The notes beneath the pieces are model-generated. The model was not told the DNA's origin. It did not search any database and saw nothing but the letters and a program-made list of their open reading frames with translations. From Bacteroidota bacterium (GTDB taxonomy: Bacteria; Bacteroidota; Bacteroidia; Bacteroidales; PUMT01), in assembly GCA_003567115.1 (NCBI GenBank), contig PXAP01000150.1, positions 1 through 8,391 of the forward strand: a stretch of 8,391 nucleotides of DNA, written 5' to 3'. Shown here piece by piece: positions 1-6,319 of this stretch. Numbering within the stretch: position 1 is the stretch's first letter; each line of letters begins with the position of its first letter. A program made the position numbers and the translations under genes.

Positions 1-206
1 CTTCGCCGGACCTGCCGGTGGCAAGCAGCGGGTCGCCTGTCTCCTTTACGGAAAGTATTATGTCACAACCCTCTAACGGCAGCACCTGGTTGTAACCAAG
101 GATCGGCTGTTCCCACCAGACTTTCCGGTTCCTGCACGGTTACGTTTACTTCCCCGGAAGGGAATACAGGAAAATTCTGTTCCGCTCTCCTGTCACCAGA
201 TGGCAA
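1..206 (-). pseudogene. glutamine amidotransferase-like gene fragment (probable relic, runs off the left edge)
   Basis: Reading leftwards just past the glpF stop, one frame (about 206-120) gives protein-like text including FPVFPSGEVNVTVQEPES. From base 118 a different frame continues with WWEQPILGYNQVLPLEG and later GDPLLATGRSGE up to base 2. The join needs one base (119) to be skipped; each frame hits a stop on the far side. The second part resembles the C-terminal half of putative glutamine amidotransferases (the PF07090/ThuA-like group), where a GYN motif is followed by a GDPLL(A/V)xGxxGxGR stretch. That assignment is from memory of the family. The N-terminal half is missing because glpF abuts directly, so this looks like a truncated, frameshifted relic. 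A sequencing indel could explain the shift but not the missing half. A chance match is possible, but the two frames join too smoothly for that to be my first choice. Confidence 0.42.
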
Positions 207-933
207 TAAATATCATCGCTGCGATGAATGCGCCGAGAGCCGGGCCAAATACCGGAACCCAGGAATAGGCCCAGTCACTGCCCCCCTTGTAATTCATAGG
301 GTAAAGGAAGTGTGCAAAACGGGGACCCAGGTCACGGGCAGGGTTGATGGCGTAGCCGGTGGTACCACCCAGCGACATACCAATTGCGACCACAAGAAGG
401 GCTACCGGAAGAGCACCAATTGATCCAAGCCCGATGGGCACATCAGTTAAGGTTGGTGTGGAAAAAGTAGGCTCGACAAAATGGAATATGGTAAAAACCA
501 GCACAAAAGTGCCGACAACCTCGGAGAAAACGTTGGAGGGATAGCTCCGGATCTGGGGACCGGTGCAGAATACGGCGAGCTTGGTGCCCTTGTCCTCTGT
601 TATATTGATATGCCTTCTGAAAAAAAGGTAGACTACCGATGCACCGAAAAATCCGCCGATAAGCTGTGCGATAATATAACCTGGCACGAGAGACCAGCTG
701 AACATTCCCGCAAATGCAAATCCCAGGGTAACGGCAGGATTTATGTGAGCACCGGAATAGGGAGCAGCAATTACAACTCCGATGAAAACTCCCAGTCCCC
801 ACCCAATGGTAATAACCACCCAGCCTGCCCCGTGGCTTTTGGTATCTTTCAGCACCGTATTGGCAACCACCCCGTCTCCCATCAGAACCAGAGCGGCAGT
901 ACCTATGAACTCATACAGGTAAACAGTATCCAT
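193..933 (-). CDS. glpF: glycerol uptake facilitator (aquaglyceroporin, MIP family)
   Basis: This 246-residue inner-membrane channel protein passively admits glycerol, which GlpK then traps by phosphorylation. Both half-helix motifs of the MIP family are present: NPA at residues 65-67 (SGAHINPAVT) and 197-199 (GYAINPARD). Asp201 after the second NPAR is the marker that separates glycerol channels from water-only aquaporins. By alignment to E. coli GlpF, the selectivity filter would be Trp45, Tyr194 and Arg200, with Tyr replacing the E. coli Phe. Hydrophobic segments fit six membrane helices plus two half helices. The protein is a little shorter than E. coli GlpF (281) because of short loops. 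The start is the first ATG and has no Shine-Dalgarno sequence. It is the last gene of the glpD-glpK-glpF set, but the 290-bp gap upstream leaves room for its own promoter or a processing site. Confidence 0.95.
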   Translation of the reverse strand: MDTVYLYEFIGTAALVLMGDGVVANTVLKDTKSHGAGWVVITIGWGLGVFIGVVIAAPYSGAHINPAVTLGFAFAGMFSWSLVPGYIIAQLIGGFFGASVVYLFFRRHINITEDKGTKLAVFCTGPQIRSYPSNVFSEVVGTFVLVFTIFHFVEPTFSTPTLTDVPIGLGSIGALPVALLVVAIGMSLGGTTGYAINPARDLGPRFAHFLYPMNYKGGSDWAYSWVPVFGPALGAFIAAMIFIAIW

Positions 934-1223
934 AAAGACTTATAATTAGATTACACAACAATTTATTTATTTGCACGAATCACCCATGTTACCTTTTAAC
1001 ATTAATATTACATAAACGACATGGGTGATCTATCAGGATCAAAACACCGGATATCCGGATAATGATCATGTAACACATTGTCAAGTATATTGATAGTCAG
1101 ATTTTCATTAGCCGGTACTCACAAAAAGTTATTTACGGGTTTTGAATAATCTTCACAAAATATTAATAAGGTTAACGGATCCAATATATAAATCATTAAA
1201 AAAGCGATAACCGGGATTTTGTA
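934..1223. other. 290-bp glpK-glpF intergenic region
   Basis: No gene or gene relic is visible here on either strand. The region holds an 11-bp inverted repeat (979-989/1019-1029) and a 12-bp perfect palindrome CCGGATATCCGG (1047-1058). I see no GTTTC-type motif like those in the glpD/glpR promoter region. It is long compared with the 66-bp glpD-glpK gap, which suggests that glpF expression is set separately, by its own promoter or by an RNA structure in a shared transcript. No clear TAnnTTTG -7 box precedes glpF. Confidence 0.6.
979..1029 (-). promoter_or_regulatory. inverted repeat in the glpF leader (11-bp perfect arms)
   Basis: ATCACCCATGT (979-989) and ACATGGGTGAT (1019-1029) are perfect inverted complements separated by 29 bases, 46 bp before the glpF start. 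Inside, ATGTTA (986-991) can instead pair with TAACAT (997-1002) around a 5-base loop, using part of the same left arm. The two foldings are therefore mutually exclusive. It could be a pair of half-sites for a regulator or an RNA hairpin controlling glpF. No U-run follows the distal arm in the transcribed direction, so it is not a classical intrinsic terminator. Confidence 0.4.
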
Positions 1224-2714
1224 TTATGATGTCCATGAGCCTGCCCGTTTAACTGCATCTGCCCACTTTATTTTTAATTTGCCGGCAGTTTCACCGTCCA
1301 TCGATCCGGTAAATTTTCTGTCAATTTCCCATTTCTCTTTTAACTCTTCAATACTATTCCAGTACCCGGTCGCCAGTCCGGCGAGATAGGCAGCCCCCAG
1401 TGCAGTGGTTTCGGCTATTTCAGGTCTTACTACCGGTATGTCCAGTATATCGGCCTGGAACTGCATAAGCAGGTTATTGGCTACAGCTCCGCCATCTACC
1501 CTTAGTTCCCGTATATTCATCCCGGTATCTTTATTCATCACATTCAGCACATCCATGGTCTGGTATGCAATACTTTCAAGTGCAGCCCGCGCAATATGCC
1601 CCCGGTTTGTTCCCCGGCTTATACCTATAAGGAGTCCCCTGGCATACTGATCCCAGTGAGGAGCTCCCAGACCGGTAAAGGCCGGAACCAGGAAAACGTC
1701 TCCATTATCTTCAACCTTAGCTGCCAGAGACTCTACCTCCGCTGAAGAACCTATAATACCCAGTCCGTCACGAAGCCATTGCACAACAGCACCGGCAATA
1801 AAAATGCTCCCTTCAAGGGCATAATTGATATGATCACCCATTTTCCAGGCTATAGTGGTAACTAGGTTATTTTTAGATATAAAGGGCTTATTCCCGGTGT
1901 TGAGCAGAATAAAACAGCCTGTCCCGTATGTATTCTTTACCATTCCCCTGTCAACGCACATTTGCCCGAACATAGCTGCCTGCTGGTCGCCTGCTATTCC
2001 GGCAACCGGAACTTTGGCGGCAAAAAATGCGGTATCACTGTGATCGTAAATCTCACTTGAATCTCTTACCTCAGGCAGCATGCTGCGTGGTATACCCATA
2101 AGGTCCAGCATGTCATTGTCCCAGTCAAGCGTATTGATATTATAAAGCATGGTACGGCTGGCATTGGTAACATCGGTAATGTGGGTGCGTCCCCGGGTCA
2201 GCTTCCAGACTAACCAGCTGTCCACTGTTCCGAATGCAAGCTCTCCCTTCTCTGCTTTCATGCGCACACCTTCCACATTATCCAGTATCCACTTTACCTT
2301 AGTCCCGCTGAAATAGGCATCAATGACCAATCCGGTTTTTTCACGTATCATTCCTGCGTGACCTTCCCGCTTGAGCTTATCACAATAGCCCGATGTCCTC
2401 CTGTCCTGCCAGACAATGGCATTATAAACCGGATTGCCGGTTTTCCGGTCCCATACAATAGCTGTTTCCCGTTGGTTCGTAATACCGATACCGGCAACAG
2501 CTTTTCCGTCGATACCGAGCTTAGAAACAGCTTCGGCTGCAACGGCAACCTGGGAAGACCATATCTCATTCGGATCGTGCTCCACCCATCCCGGTTTTGG
2601 AAAGATCTGGGTAAACTCTTTCCGGGCAACGGACCGGATATGTCCTTTCTTGTCAAACAGAAGAGCCCTTGAGCTTGTGGTACCCTGATCAAGGGACAGA
2701 ATAAATTTTTCCAT
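1224..2714 (-). CDS. glpK: glycerol kinase
   Basis: This is cytoplasmic ATP:glycerol 3-phosphotransferase, the committed step that converts imported glycerol to sn-glycerol-3-phosphate. At 496 residues it matches the family length. The FGGY-kinase N-terminal phosphate loop DQGTTSSR is at residues 9-16, the NQRET/WDR substrate region is near residues 80-92, and the catalytic Asp is D243 in GIAGDQQAAMFG. The C-terminal ATP-binding segment (DGGAVANNLLMQFQAD, then ETTALGAAYLAG) is intact. Two known control sites look absent. The E. coli fructose-1,6-bisphosphate loop (GGKGGTR) is replaced by AFFAAK (229-234). The His that HPr phosphorylates in Gram-positive enzymes aligns with Ala229. Allosteric or PTS control is therefore unlikely, and regulation is probably transcriptional. 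The start codon has no Shine-Dalgarno sequence. It lies 66 bp after glpD, probably co-transcribed with it. Confidence 0.97.
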   Translation of the reverse strand: MEKFILSLDQGTTSSRALLFDKKGHIRSVARKEFTQIFPKPGWVEHDPNEIWSSQVAVAAEAVSKLGIDGKAVAGIGITNQRETAIVWDRKTGNPVYNAIVWQDRRTSGYCDKLKREGHAGMIREKTGLVIDAYFSGTKVKWILDNVEGVRMKAEKGELAFGTVDSWLVWKLTRGRTHITDVTNASRTMLYNINTLDWDNDMLDLMGIPRSMLPEVRDSSEIYDHSDTAFFAAKVPVAGIAGDQQAAMFGQMCVDRGMVKNTYGTGCFILLNTGNKPFISKNNLVTTIAWKMGDHINYALEGSIFIAGAVVQWLRDGLGIIGSSAEVESLAAKVEDNGDVFLVPAFTGLGAPHWDQYARGLLIGISRGTNRGHIARAALESIAYQTMDVLNVMNKDTGMNIRELRVDGGAVANNLLMQFQADILDIPVVRPEIAETTALGAAYLAGLATGYWNSIEELKEKWEIDRKFTGSMDGETAGKLKIKWADAVKRAGSWTS

Positions 2715-2780
2715 ATTATTTGTATTTAAACAGGCAATATAATAATTTTTACTCTTAGTTTATGAGATAGTATCCGGTGG

Positions 2781-4349
2781 TCATTCCGGAAAATAATTTT
2801 TTGTTACCTCTTCATAAGCCGATACCTGCTCCCGAATCCAGTCATTACCTTTACCCATCTCCCCGGCCATTATGGACGCTGTTTCGGGTGCCATCCGGAT
2901 GCTTTCCCTGGCATCAAGCAGCTGGCAGCGTGTCCGCCGCGACAAAACATCTTCCACCGTAAAAGCCATTTCTTCTCTTACAGCCCATACAACCTGTGCT
3001 TTTATTATCAGCAGACTTTCACTCAGATACTCTCCCAGTTCAGAATTTTCATTGACAAGTTCCATTAAAGAATCCTTATCGGCCCCGTAAACATAAAAAG
3101 GATCATTCATATCAACTGACTCTTTATACCCCCTTATTTTCATTTTCCTTGTTTTTGACCGGGTTTTATGCCACCGTTTAACCTTTTCAGCCCTGGTAAT
3201 CATATCCTCAGCCATTTTTCTGAAGGTTGTCCATTTTCCTCCTGTCATGGTCATCAATCCCGATGAAGAGATAATTATTTTGTGGCTCCTCGAAATTTCC
3301 CTGGTCTTCTTGCCGTTATCGCTATTATTAGCAGCAAGGGGTCTCAGACCTGCAAATATGCTCAACACATCACTTCTTTGAGGAGCTTTTTTAAGATACC
3401 TGCCGGCAGTAGACAATATGAAGTCAATTTCCTCCCCGAGTGCCACAGGTTCAAGAGAGGGAATATCAACAGGAGTATCTGTTGTTCCCACTACCACCTT
3501 ACCGTGCCAGGGGACAGCAAAGAGAACCCTTCCGTCGTCTGTTTCGGGTATCATCATTGCATCATCGCCGGGCAGGAATGATTTATCGATTACCAGGTGA
3601 ACTCCCTGGCTGGGACGCATGGTAGGTTTCATTCCGGGCCGGTCCATCTGCATTATCTCATCGGCAAAAACCCCGGTTGCATTTATCACCACCCTGCCTC
3701 TGACTTCATAATTCTTATCTTCCAGTAAATCCCTCACCTCTGCCCCTATAAGCTTCCCGTCATTAGCCTTCAACAAACTTTCAACCGGCATATAATTAAA
3801 AACCAGGCCACCCAGATTTGAAGCAGTCTGCAAAACATTTATTGCCAGGCGGGAATCATCAAATTGACCGTCATAATACAAAATACCGGCAGTAAGTTTC
3901 TTTTCTGCAATAGATGGCAGACATCTCAAAACTTCATTTTTTGAAATTCTCTTCGATCTGCCGAGACTATAACCCCCGGCCATTAAATCATATACGGTTA
4001 AGCCAGCAGTATAGAGAATCTCGTCAAACCACCCAAAAGCCGGAATTATAAAGGACTGGTTTCTGACCAGATGCGGTGCATTCTGCATCAGCACTCCACG
4101 CTCCACACACGCTTCTCTTACCAGGGCAACATTGCCCTGGGCAAGATAGCGAACCCCGCCATGAACAAGTTTTGTGCTTTTACTGGAGGTCGATTTTGCG
4201 AAGTCTGATTTCTCAAACAAAACAGCAGAATAACCCCGGCTTACAGCCTCCAGGGCAATCCCAATACCCGATGCTCCTCCACCTATTATAATAAAATCAA
4301 ATGGCTCTTTACTGCCTGATAATTTGGTTAACATCAAATTCCTTTTCAT
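2781..4349 (-). CDS. glpD: aerobic-type glycerol-3-phosphate dehydrogenase, FAD-dependent
   Basis: The enzyme oxidises sn-glycerol-3-phosphate to dihydroxyacetone phosphate and passes electrons to the quinone pool, as a peripheral inner-membrane flavoprotein. At 522 residues it is slightly longer than E. coli GlpD (501). The Rossmann FAD motif is IIIGGGASGIG (20-30), with the ribose-binding acid at E46, followed by the family pattern STSSKSTKLVHGGVRYL (53-69). Mid-protein blocks VVVGTTDTP and MTGGKWTTFR and the C-terminal DVLSRRTRCQLLDAR segment are also typical. Three-subunit GlpABC-type partners are absent, which agrees with the single-chain form. The start is supported by a strong Shine-Dalgarno run, AAGGGGGG, 3 bases before the ATG. 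That is unusual in this window, where other starts lack one. It is the first gene of the minus-strand glp set and divergent from glpR. Confidence 0.96.
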   Translation of the reverse strand: MKRNLMLTKLSGSKEPFDFIIIGGGASGIGIALEAVSRGYSAVLFEKSDFAKSTSSKSTKLVHGGVRYLAQGNVALVREACVERGVLMQNAPHLVRNQSFIIPAFGWFDEILYTAGLTVYDLMAGGYSLGRSKRISKNEVLRCLPSIAEKKLTAGILYYDGQFDDSRLAINVLQTASNLGGLVFNYMPVESLLKANDGKLIGAEVRDLLEDKNYEVRGRVVINATGVFADEIMQMDRPGMKPTMRPSQGVHLVIDKSFLPGDDAMMIPETDDGRVLFAVPWHGKVVVGTTDTPVDIPSLEPVALGEEIDFILSTAGRYLKKAPQRSDVLSIFAGLRPLAANNSDNGKKTREISRSHKIIISSSGLMTMTGGKWTTFRKMAEDMITRAEKVKRWHKTRSKTRKMKIRGYKESVDMNDPFYVYGADKDSLMELVNENSELGEYLSESLLIIKAQVVWAVREEMAFTVEDVLSRRTRCQLLDARESIRMAPETASIMAGEMGKGNDWIREQVSAYEEVTKNYFPE

Positions 4350-4377
4350 GATCCCCCCTTAAACATTCATTCTTCAA

Positions 4378-4393
4378 GTTTCGTTTAGTTTCA
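4378..4393. promoter_or_regulatory. candidate GlpR operator, glpD side
   Basis: GTTTCG at 4378-4383 is repeated as GTTTCA at 4388-4393, exactly 10 bp or about one helical turn apart. Several DeoR-family repressors bind TTTCG/TTTCA-like direct or inverted repeats. The site sits directly downstream of the glpD -7 candidate and 29 bp before the glpD start, a position suited to blocking transcription initiation. Confidence 0.42.
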
Positions 4394-4427
4394 ATAATAT
4401 TAATAATTTTATGATATTGTTTATCAG

Positions 4428-4455
4428 GATATTTACAACACTTATTGTAAATATC
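4428..4455. promoter_or_regulatory. perfect 11-bp dyad between glpD and glpR
   Basis: GATATTTACAA (4428-4438) and TTGTAAATATC (4445-4455) are perfect inverted complements around the 6-base spacer CACTTA. It is near the centre of the divergent region and far from any gene end, so an operator for a dimeric protein is more likely than a terminator. The 6-base spacing recalls CRP-family sites, but the sequence is not the CRP consensus. Its sequence differs from the GTTTC motifs, so a second regulator is possible. Confidence 0.5.
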
Positions 4456-4487
4456 ACCATACAATAATACAAATAATATTTTTAATA

Positions 4488-4499
4488 CGAAACATTTCG
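4488..4499. promoter_or_regulatory. candidate GlpR operator, glpR side
   Basis: CGAAA-CA-TTTCG is a perfect inverted repeat. Read on the minus strand its left arm gives GTTTCG, the same hexamer found at 4378-4383. Sharing this motif at both ends of the divergent region suggests one repressor binding both promoters, possibly with looping. Confidence 0.42.
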
Positions 4500-4547
4500 C
4501 AACCTTTAAATTTCATTTTATTACGTTTAATTTTTAAGAATTTTCAG

Positions 4548-4555
4548 TATTTTTG
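4548..4555 (+). promoter_or_regulatory. Bacteroidota-type -7 box for glpR
   Basis: TATTTTTG matches the TAnnTTTG -7 consensus of Bacteroidota promoters. A convincing -33 TTG is not seen; GTTTAA near 4525 is the nearest candidate. The box ends 14 bases before the ATG, implying a very short leader with no Shine-Dalgarno sequence. Confidence 0.4.
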
Positions 4556-4569
4556 AAAAAATCCCGGTT

Positions 4570-5337
4570 ATGACCAAAAGCATAGCAGAAAGGCATCAGT
4601 ATATACTTAATAAACTCAGGGAACAGGGTTATGTGAATGTAATTAACCTGAGCCACGAACTTAAAGTTTCTGCAGTGACAATCCGTAAAGACCTTAAGCA
4701 CCTGGAAAAAAGAAAGCTTCTGTTCAGAACCCATGGCAGCGCAACCCCCAACAATCCATATATAAATGAGAGGCCTGTAAATGAAAAAGAGAAACTACGG
4801 GTTTCTCAAAAGCAAAGAATTGCAAGATATGCTTCGGGTCTGATAGAACCGGGGGACAGTATTATCATTGCATCAGGAACAACCATAATCGAACTGGCCA
4901 GGCAGATCAAAGCTGTTGATAAACTGACTGTGATTACGGCATCTCTTAATGTGTCACTTATATTATCCTGCGACCCCCTGATAGATATTATTCAGCTCGG
5001 AGGCATGGTAAGAAAAAGTTCATCATCAATTGTCGGGCATTACGCTGAGCATCAACTGAATAACTTTTCCTGCAGCAAGCTATTCCTCGGTGTTGACGGC
5101 ATTGATCCGGATTATGGCATCACTACAACCAGCGCAATGGAAGCAACACTCAACCAGCAAATGATAAAAGCAGCTCAAAGGATAATTGTTCTTACAGATT
5201 CGACCAAATTTGGCAGACGGGGGTTCAGCAGGATATGCAGCCTTGCGGAGGTCGACATGATAATAACAGATAATGAGATTGCTGTCCCGTTTGCAAAAAG
5301 CATGGAAGAGGCAGGAATAGAAGTAATTACAAATTAA
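4570..5337 (+). CDS. glpR: DeoR-family transcriptional regulator, probable glp repressor
   Basis: This 255-residue protein has the DeoR architecture. A winged helix-turn-helix spans about residues 6-60, with the family pattern VNVINLSHELKVSAVTIRKD followed by LEKRKLLFRTHGSA. A DeoRC sensor domain follows from about residue 80. The sensor carries the SGTT phosphate-binding motif at 102-105 and a second conserved stretch, LGVDGID, typical of sugar-phosphate-sensing members. The likely role is a cytoplasmic repressor of glpD-glpK-glpF relieved by glycerol-3-phosphate or a related phosphorylated compound. That specificity is inferred from its divergent position next to glpD, because DeoR proteins cannot be assigned an effector from sequence alone. 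Shared GTTTC motifs at both promoters suggest autoregulation. Translation appears to start at an ATG without a Shine-Dalgarno sequence. A strong terminator follows 46 bp after the stop. Confidence 0.85.
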   Translation: MTKSIAERHQYILNKLREQGYVNVINLSHELKVSAVTIRKDLKHLEKRKLLFRTHGSATPNNPYINERPVNEKEKLRVSQKQRIARYASGLIEPGDSIIIASGTTIIELARQIKAVDKLTVITASLNVSLILSCDPLIDIIQLGGMVRKSSSSIVGHYAEHQLNNFSCSKLFLGVDGIDPDYGITTTSAMEATLNQQMIKAAQRIIVLTDSTKFGRRGFSRICSLAEVDMIITDNEIAVPFAKSMEEAGIEVITN

Positions 5338-5382
5338 TTGCTGTAAAAATAATAAGATTAAATATTTATTATACCCCCTAAC

Positions 5383-5416
5383 GGTAAAAAGCCGGAATTA
5401 CTTCCGGCTTTTTACC
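5383..5416 (+). terminator. intrinsic terminator after glpR
   Basis: A 15-bp perfect stem, GGTAAAAAGCCGGAA (5383-5397) with TTCCGGCTTTTTACC (5402-5416), closes a 4-base TTAC loop. The GC core with flanking A-run and T-run is the classical intrinsic terminator form and could work in both directions. Confidence 0.88.
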
Positions 5417-5464
5417 ACCTTTAACCCTAAAATCAACCTAAAACTTAACAAAAATCATGAAAAA

Positions 5465-5546
5465 AAACCTACCTGCCTGGGAAAAAATTATTTTATTCTC
5501 TTTTTAAACCTACCTGCCCGGCTAAAATTATTTTATTTCTCTTTTT
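5465..5546. repeat. 41-bp tandem duplication, two copies
   Basis: Copy one (5465-5505) and copy two (5506-5546) are directly adjacent and the same length. Both begin AAACCTACCTGCC and end in CTCTTTTT. They differ by a few substitutions near the middle and a compensating one-base shift in the A and T runs. The divergence shows the duplication is not brand new. No function is visible. Confidence 0.75.
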
Positions 5547-5812
5547 ATTATCTGTACGTTAAACCGATGAATTTGTTTCAAATTTTTCTTTGAAAATACA
5601 TTCTGTCAAAAATATATTTTCACCCACCAGAAAAACACGGACTTTCTATTCTAAAATTTCTTTTTAAGTTAATCTTTACAGGACTGTATTGCCTGATACT
5701 GGTAATTATTATATAATATATTTTTTAAGTTATACAACTAAGGTCAATTCCTGTTTTGACCTCAAAATCAAAAAATACTCCGTACGTCCGGTTTTACCAG
5801 GCAAAAGATATC

Positions 5813-6172
5813 TTATTTTTCGACAGAAAGAACTTCCTTGAAAGCTTGCTCGAAAGTTTCCTTCGGAAGGGCACCCTGAGCCATTTGAGGCATGCCCTCC
5901 TGAGGAACAAAAAGCAATGAGGGTATACTTTGTATTCCAAATATTCCGGCAAGTTCCTCTTCCTTTTCTGTATTGACCTTATAGATATCTATTTTATCAT
6001 CATATTCATCTGCAAGTTCCTCCAGAACAGGGGCAACTGATTTACATGGCTGACACCAGTCCGCATAAAAATCTATAAGACAAGGCTTATCTCCCTCGTA
6101 TTTCCACTCCTCATTATTCTCGTAGTCAAAAACCTTTTCTTTAAACGTTTCTTTATTAAGATGCTCAATCAT
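5813..6172 (-). CDS. trxA: thioredoxin
   Basis: This 119-residue protein has a single thioredoxin fold with no signal peptide, so it is probably a cytoplasmic protein-disulfide reductase. The active site is WCQPCK (Cys40, Cys43) instead of the usual WCGPCK, and the conserved cis-proline is Pro84 in SIPSLLF. The pattern DFYADWC before the active site and the buried Asp34 are typical of thioredoxin. An N-terminal extension of about 10 residues compared with E. coli TrxA, and an extra Cys31, are noted. The Gly-to-Gln change between the cysteines could alter redox potential or partner choice. The start ATG has no Shine-Dalgarno sequence. It is divergent from the tRNA-nucleotidyltransferase gene and convergent with glpR. 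A TrxA role is likely, but several thioredoxin paralogues usually exist in this phylum. Confidence 0.9.
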   Translation of the reverse strand: MIEHLNKETFKEKVFDYENNEEWKYEGDKPCLIDFYADWCQPCKSVAPVLEELADEYDDKIDIYKVNTEKEEELAGIFGIQSIPSLLFVPQEGMPQMAQGALPKETFEQAFKEVLSVEK

Positions 6173-6189
6173 TTGATTAGAATTTTTTA

Positions 6190-6220
6190 ATTATAATTCA
6201 TTGAATTGTACAGGTAACAA
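6190..6220 (-). promoter_or_regulatory. possible promoter of the thioredoxin gene
   Basis: On the minus strand TTGTTA (6220-6215) and TATAAT (6195-6190) are separated by 19 bases, with the second box 17 bases before the ATG. TTG followed at this distance by a TA-rich box fits Bacteroidota promoter spacing, but the full TAnnTTTG form is absent. Confidence 0.3.
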
Positions 6221-6279
6221 CAAAATCCATTCCATTGTTCAAAATCAGTCATCTTACAGGATTTAAAATCTATTTATTG

Positions 6280-6287
6280 TAATTTTG
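6280..6287 (+). promoter_or_regulatory. Bacteroidota-type -7 box upstream of the tRNA nucleotidyltransferase gene
   Basis: TAATTTTG fits TAnnTTTG exactly and lies 32 bases before the ATG at 6320. No good -33 TTG is found at the usual distance. With the minus-strand thioredoxin boxes it makes 6173-6319 a small divergent promoter region. Confidence 0.4.
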
Positions 6288-6319
6288 CCATAATAACCAT
6301 TATCATTTGCCCTGTTTAT

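Larger units (their letters stand above)
4350..4569. promoter_or_regulatory. divergent glpD/glpR promoter-operator region
   Basis: These 220 AT-rich bases must carry the promoters for both glpD (minus) and the regulator gene (plus). They contain a glpD-proximal direct repeat of GTTTC (4378-4393), an extended 28-bp dyad (4428-4455), a glpR-proximal CGAAA-CA-TTTCG dyad (4488-4499) and a -7-like box for glpR (4548-4555). A weaker -7 candidate for glpD, TATTATTG on the minus strand, is at 4399-4392, next to the GTTTC repeat. The layout fits a self-regulating DeoR-type repressor controlling both directions. The sites are read from the sequence; their use is inferred. Confidence 0.6.
5338..5812. 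other. 475-bp spacer between convergent glpR and thioredoxin genes
   Basis: This very AT-rich region carries no convincing gene. It contains the glpR terminator (5383-5416), a 41-bp tandem duplication (5465-5546), a weak 7-bp hairpin TTTCAAA/TTTGAAA (5576-5582/5589-5595), and a 7-bp hairpin AGGTCAA/TTGACCT (5741-5747/5756-5762) that might end the thioredoxin transcript. A 16-codon ATG frame at 5457-5507 overlaps the duplication and is not supported as a gene. Confidence 0.6.

Noticed and set aside
481..945. 154-codon plus-strand open frame opposite glpF
   Set aside because: It is an antisense shadow of a well-supported glpF; its residues show no family pattern.
1047..1058. CCGGATATCCGG palindrome
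   Set aside because: It is a perfect but short 12-bp palindrome without a partner site or clear promoter context; it is described only as part of the gap.
2773..2790. TCCGG/CCGGA inverted repeat across the glpD stop
   Set aside because: The 5-bp arms with an 8-base loop and no T-run are likely chance, and a terminator here would cut off glpK.
5457..5507. 16-codon frame starting MKKNLPAWEK
   Set aside because: It has no ribosome binding site, ends inside the tandem duplication and has no recognisable similarity; it is probably chance.
5741..5762. Terminator for the thioredoxin gene
   Set aside because: The stem is only 7 bp and no T-run follows directly in the minus-strand direction; it is too weak to call.
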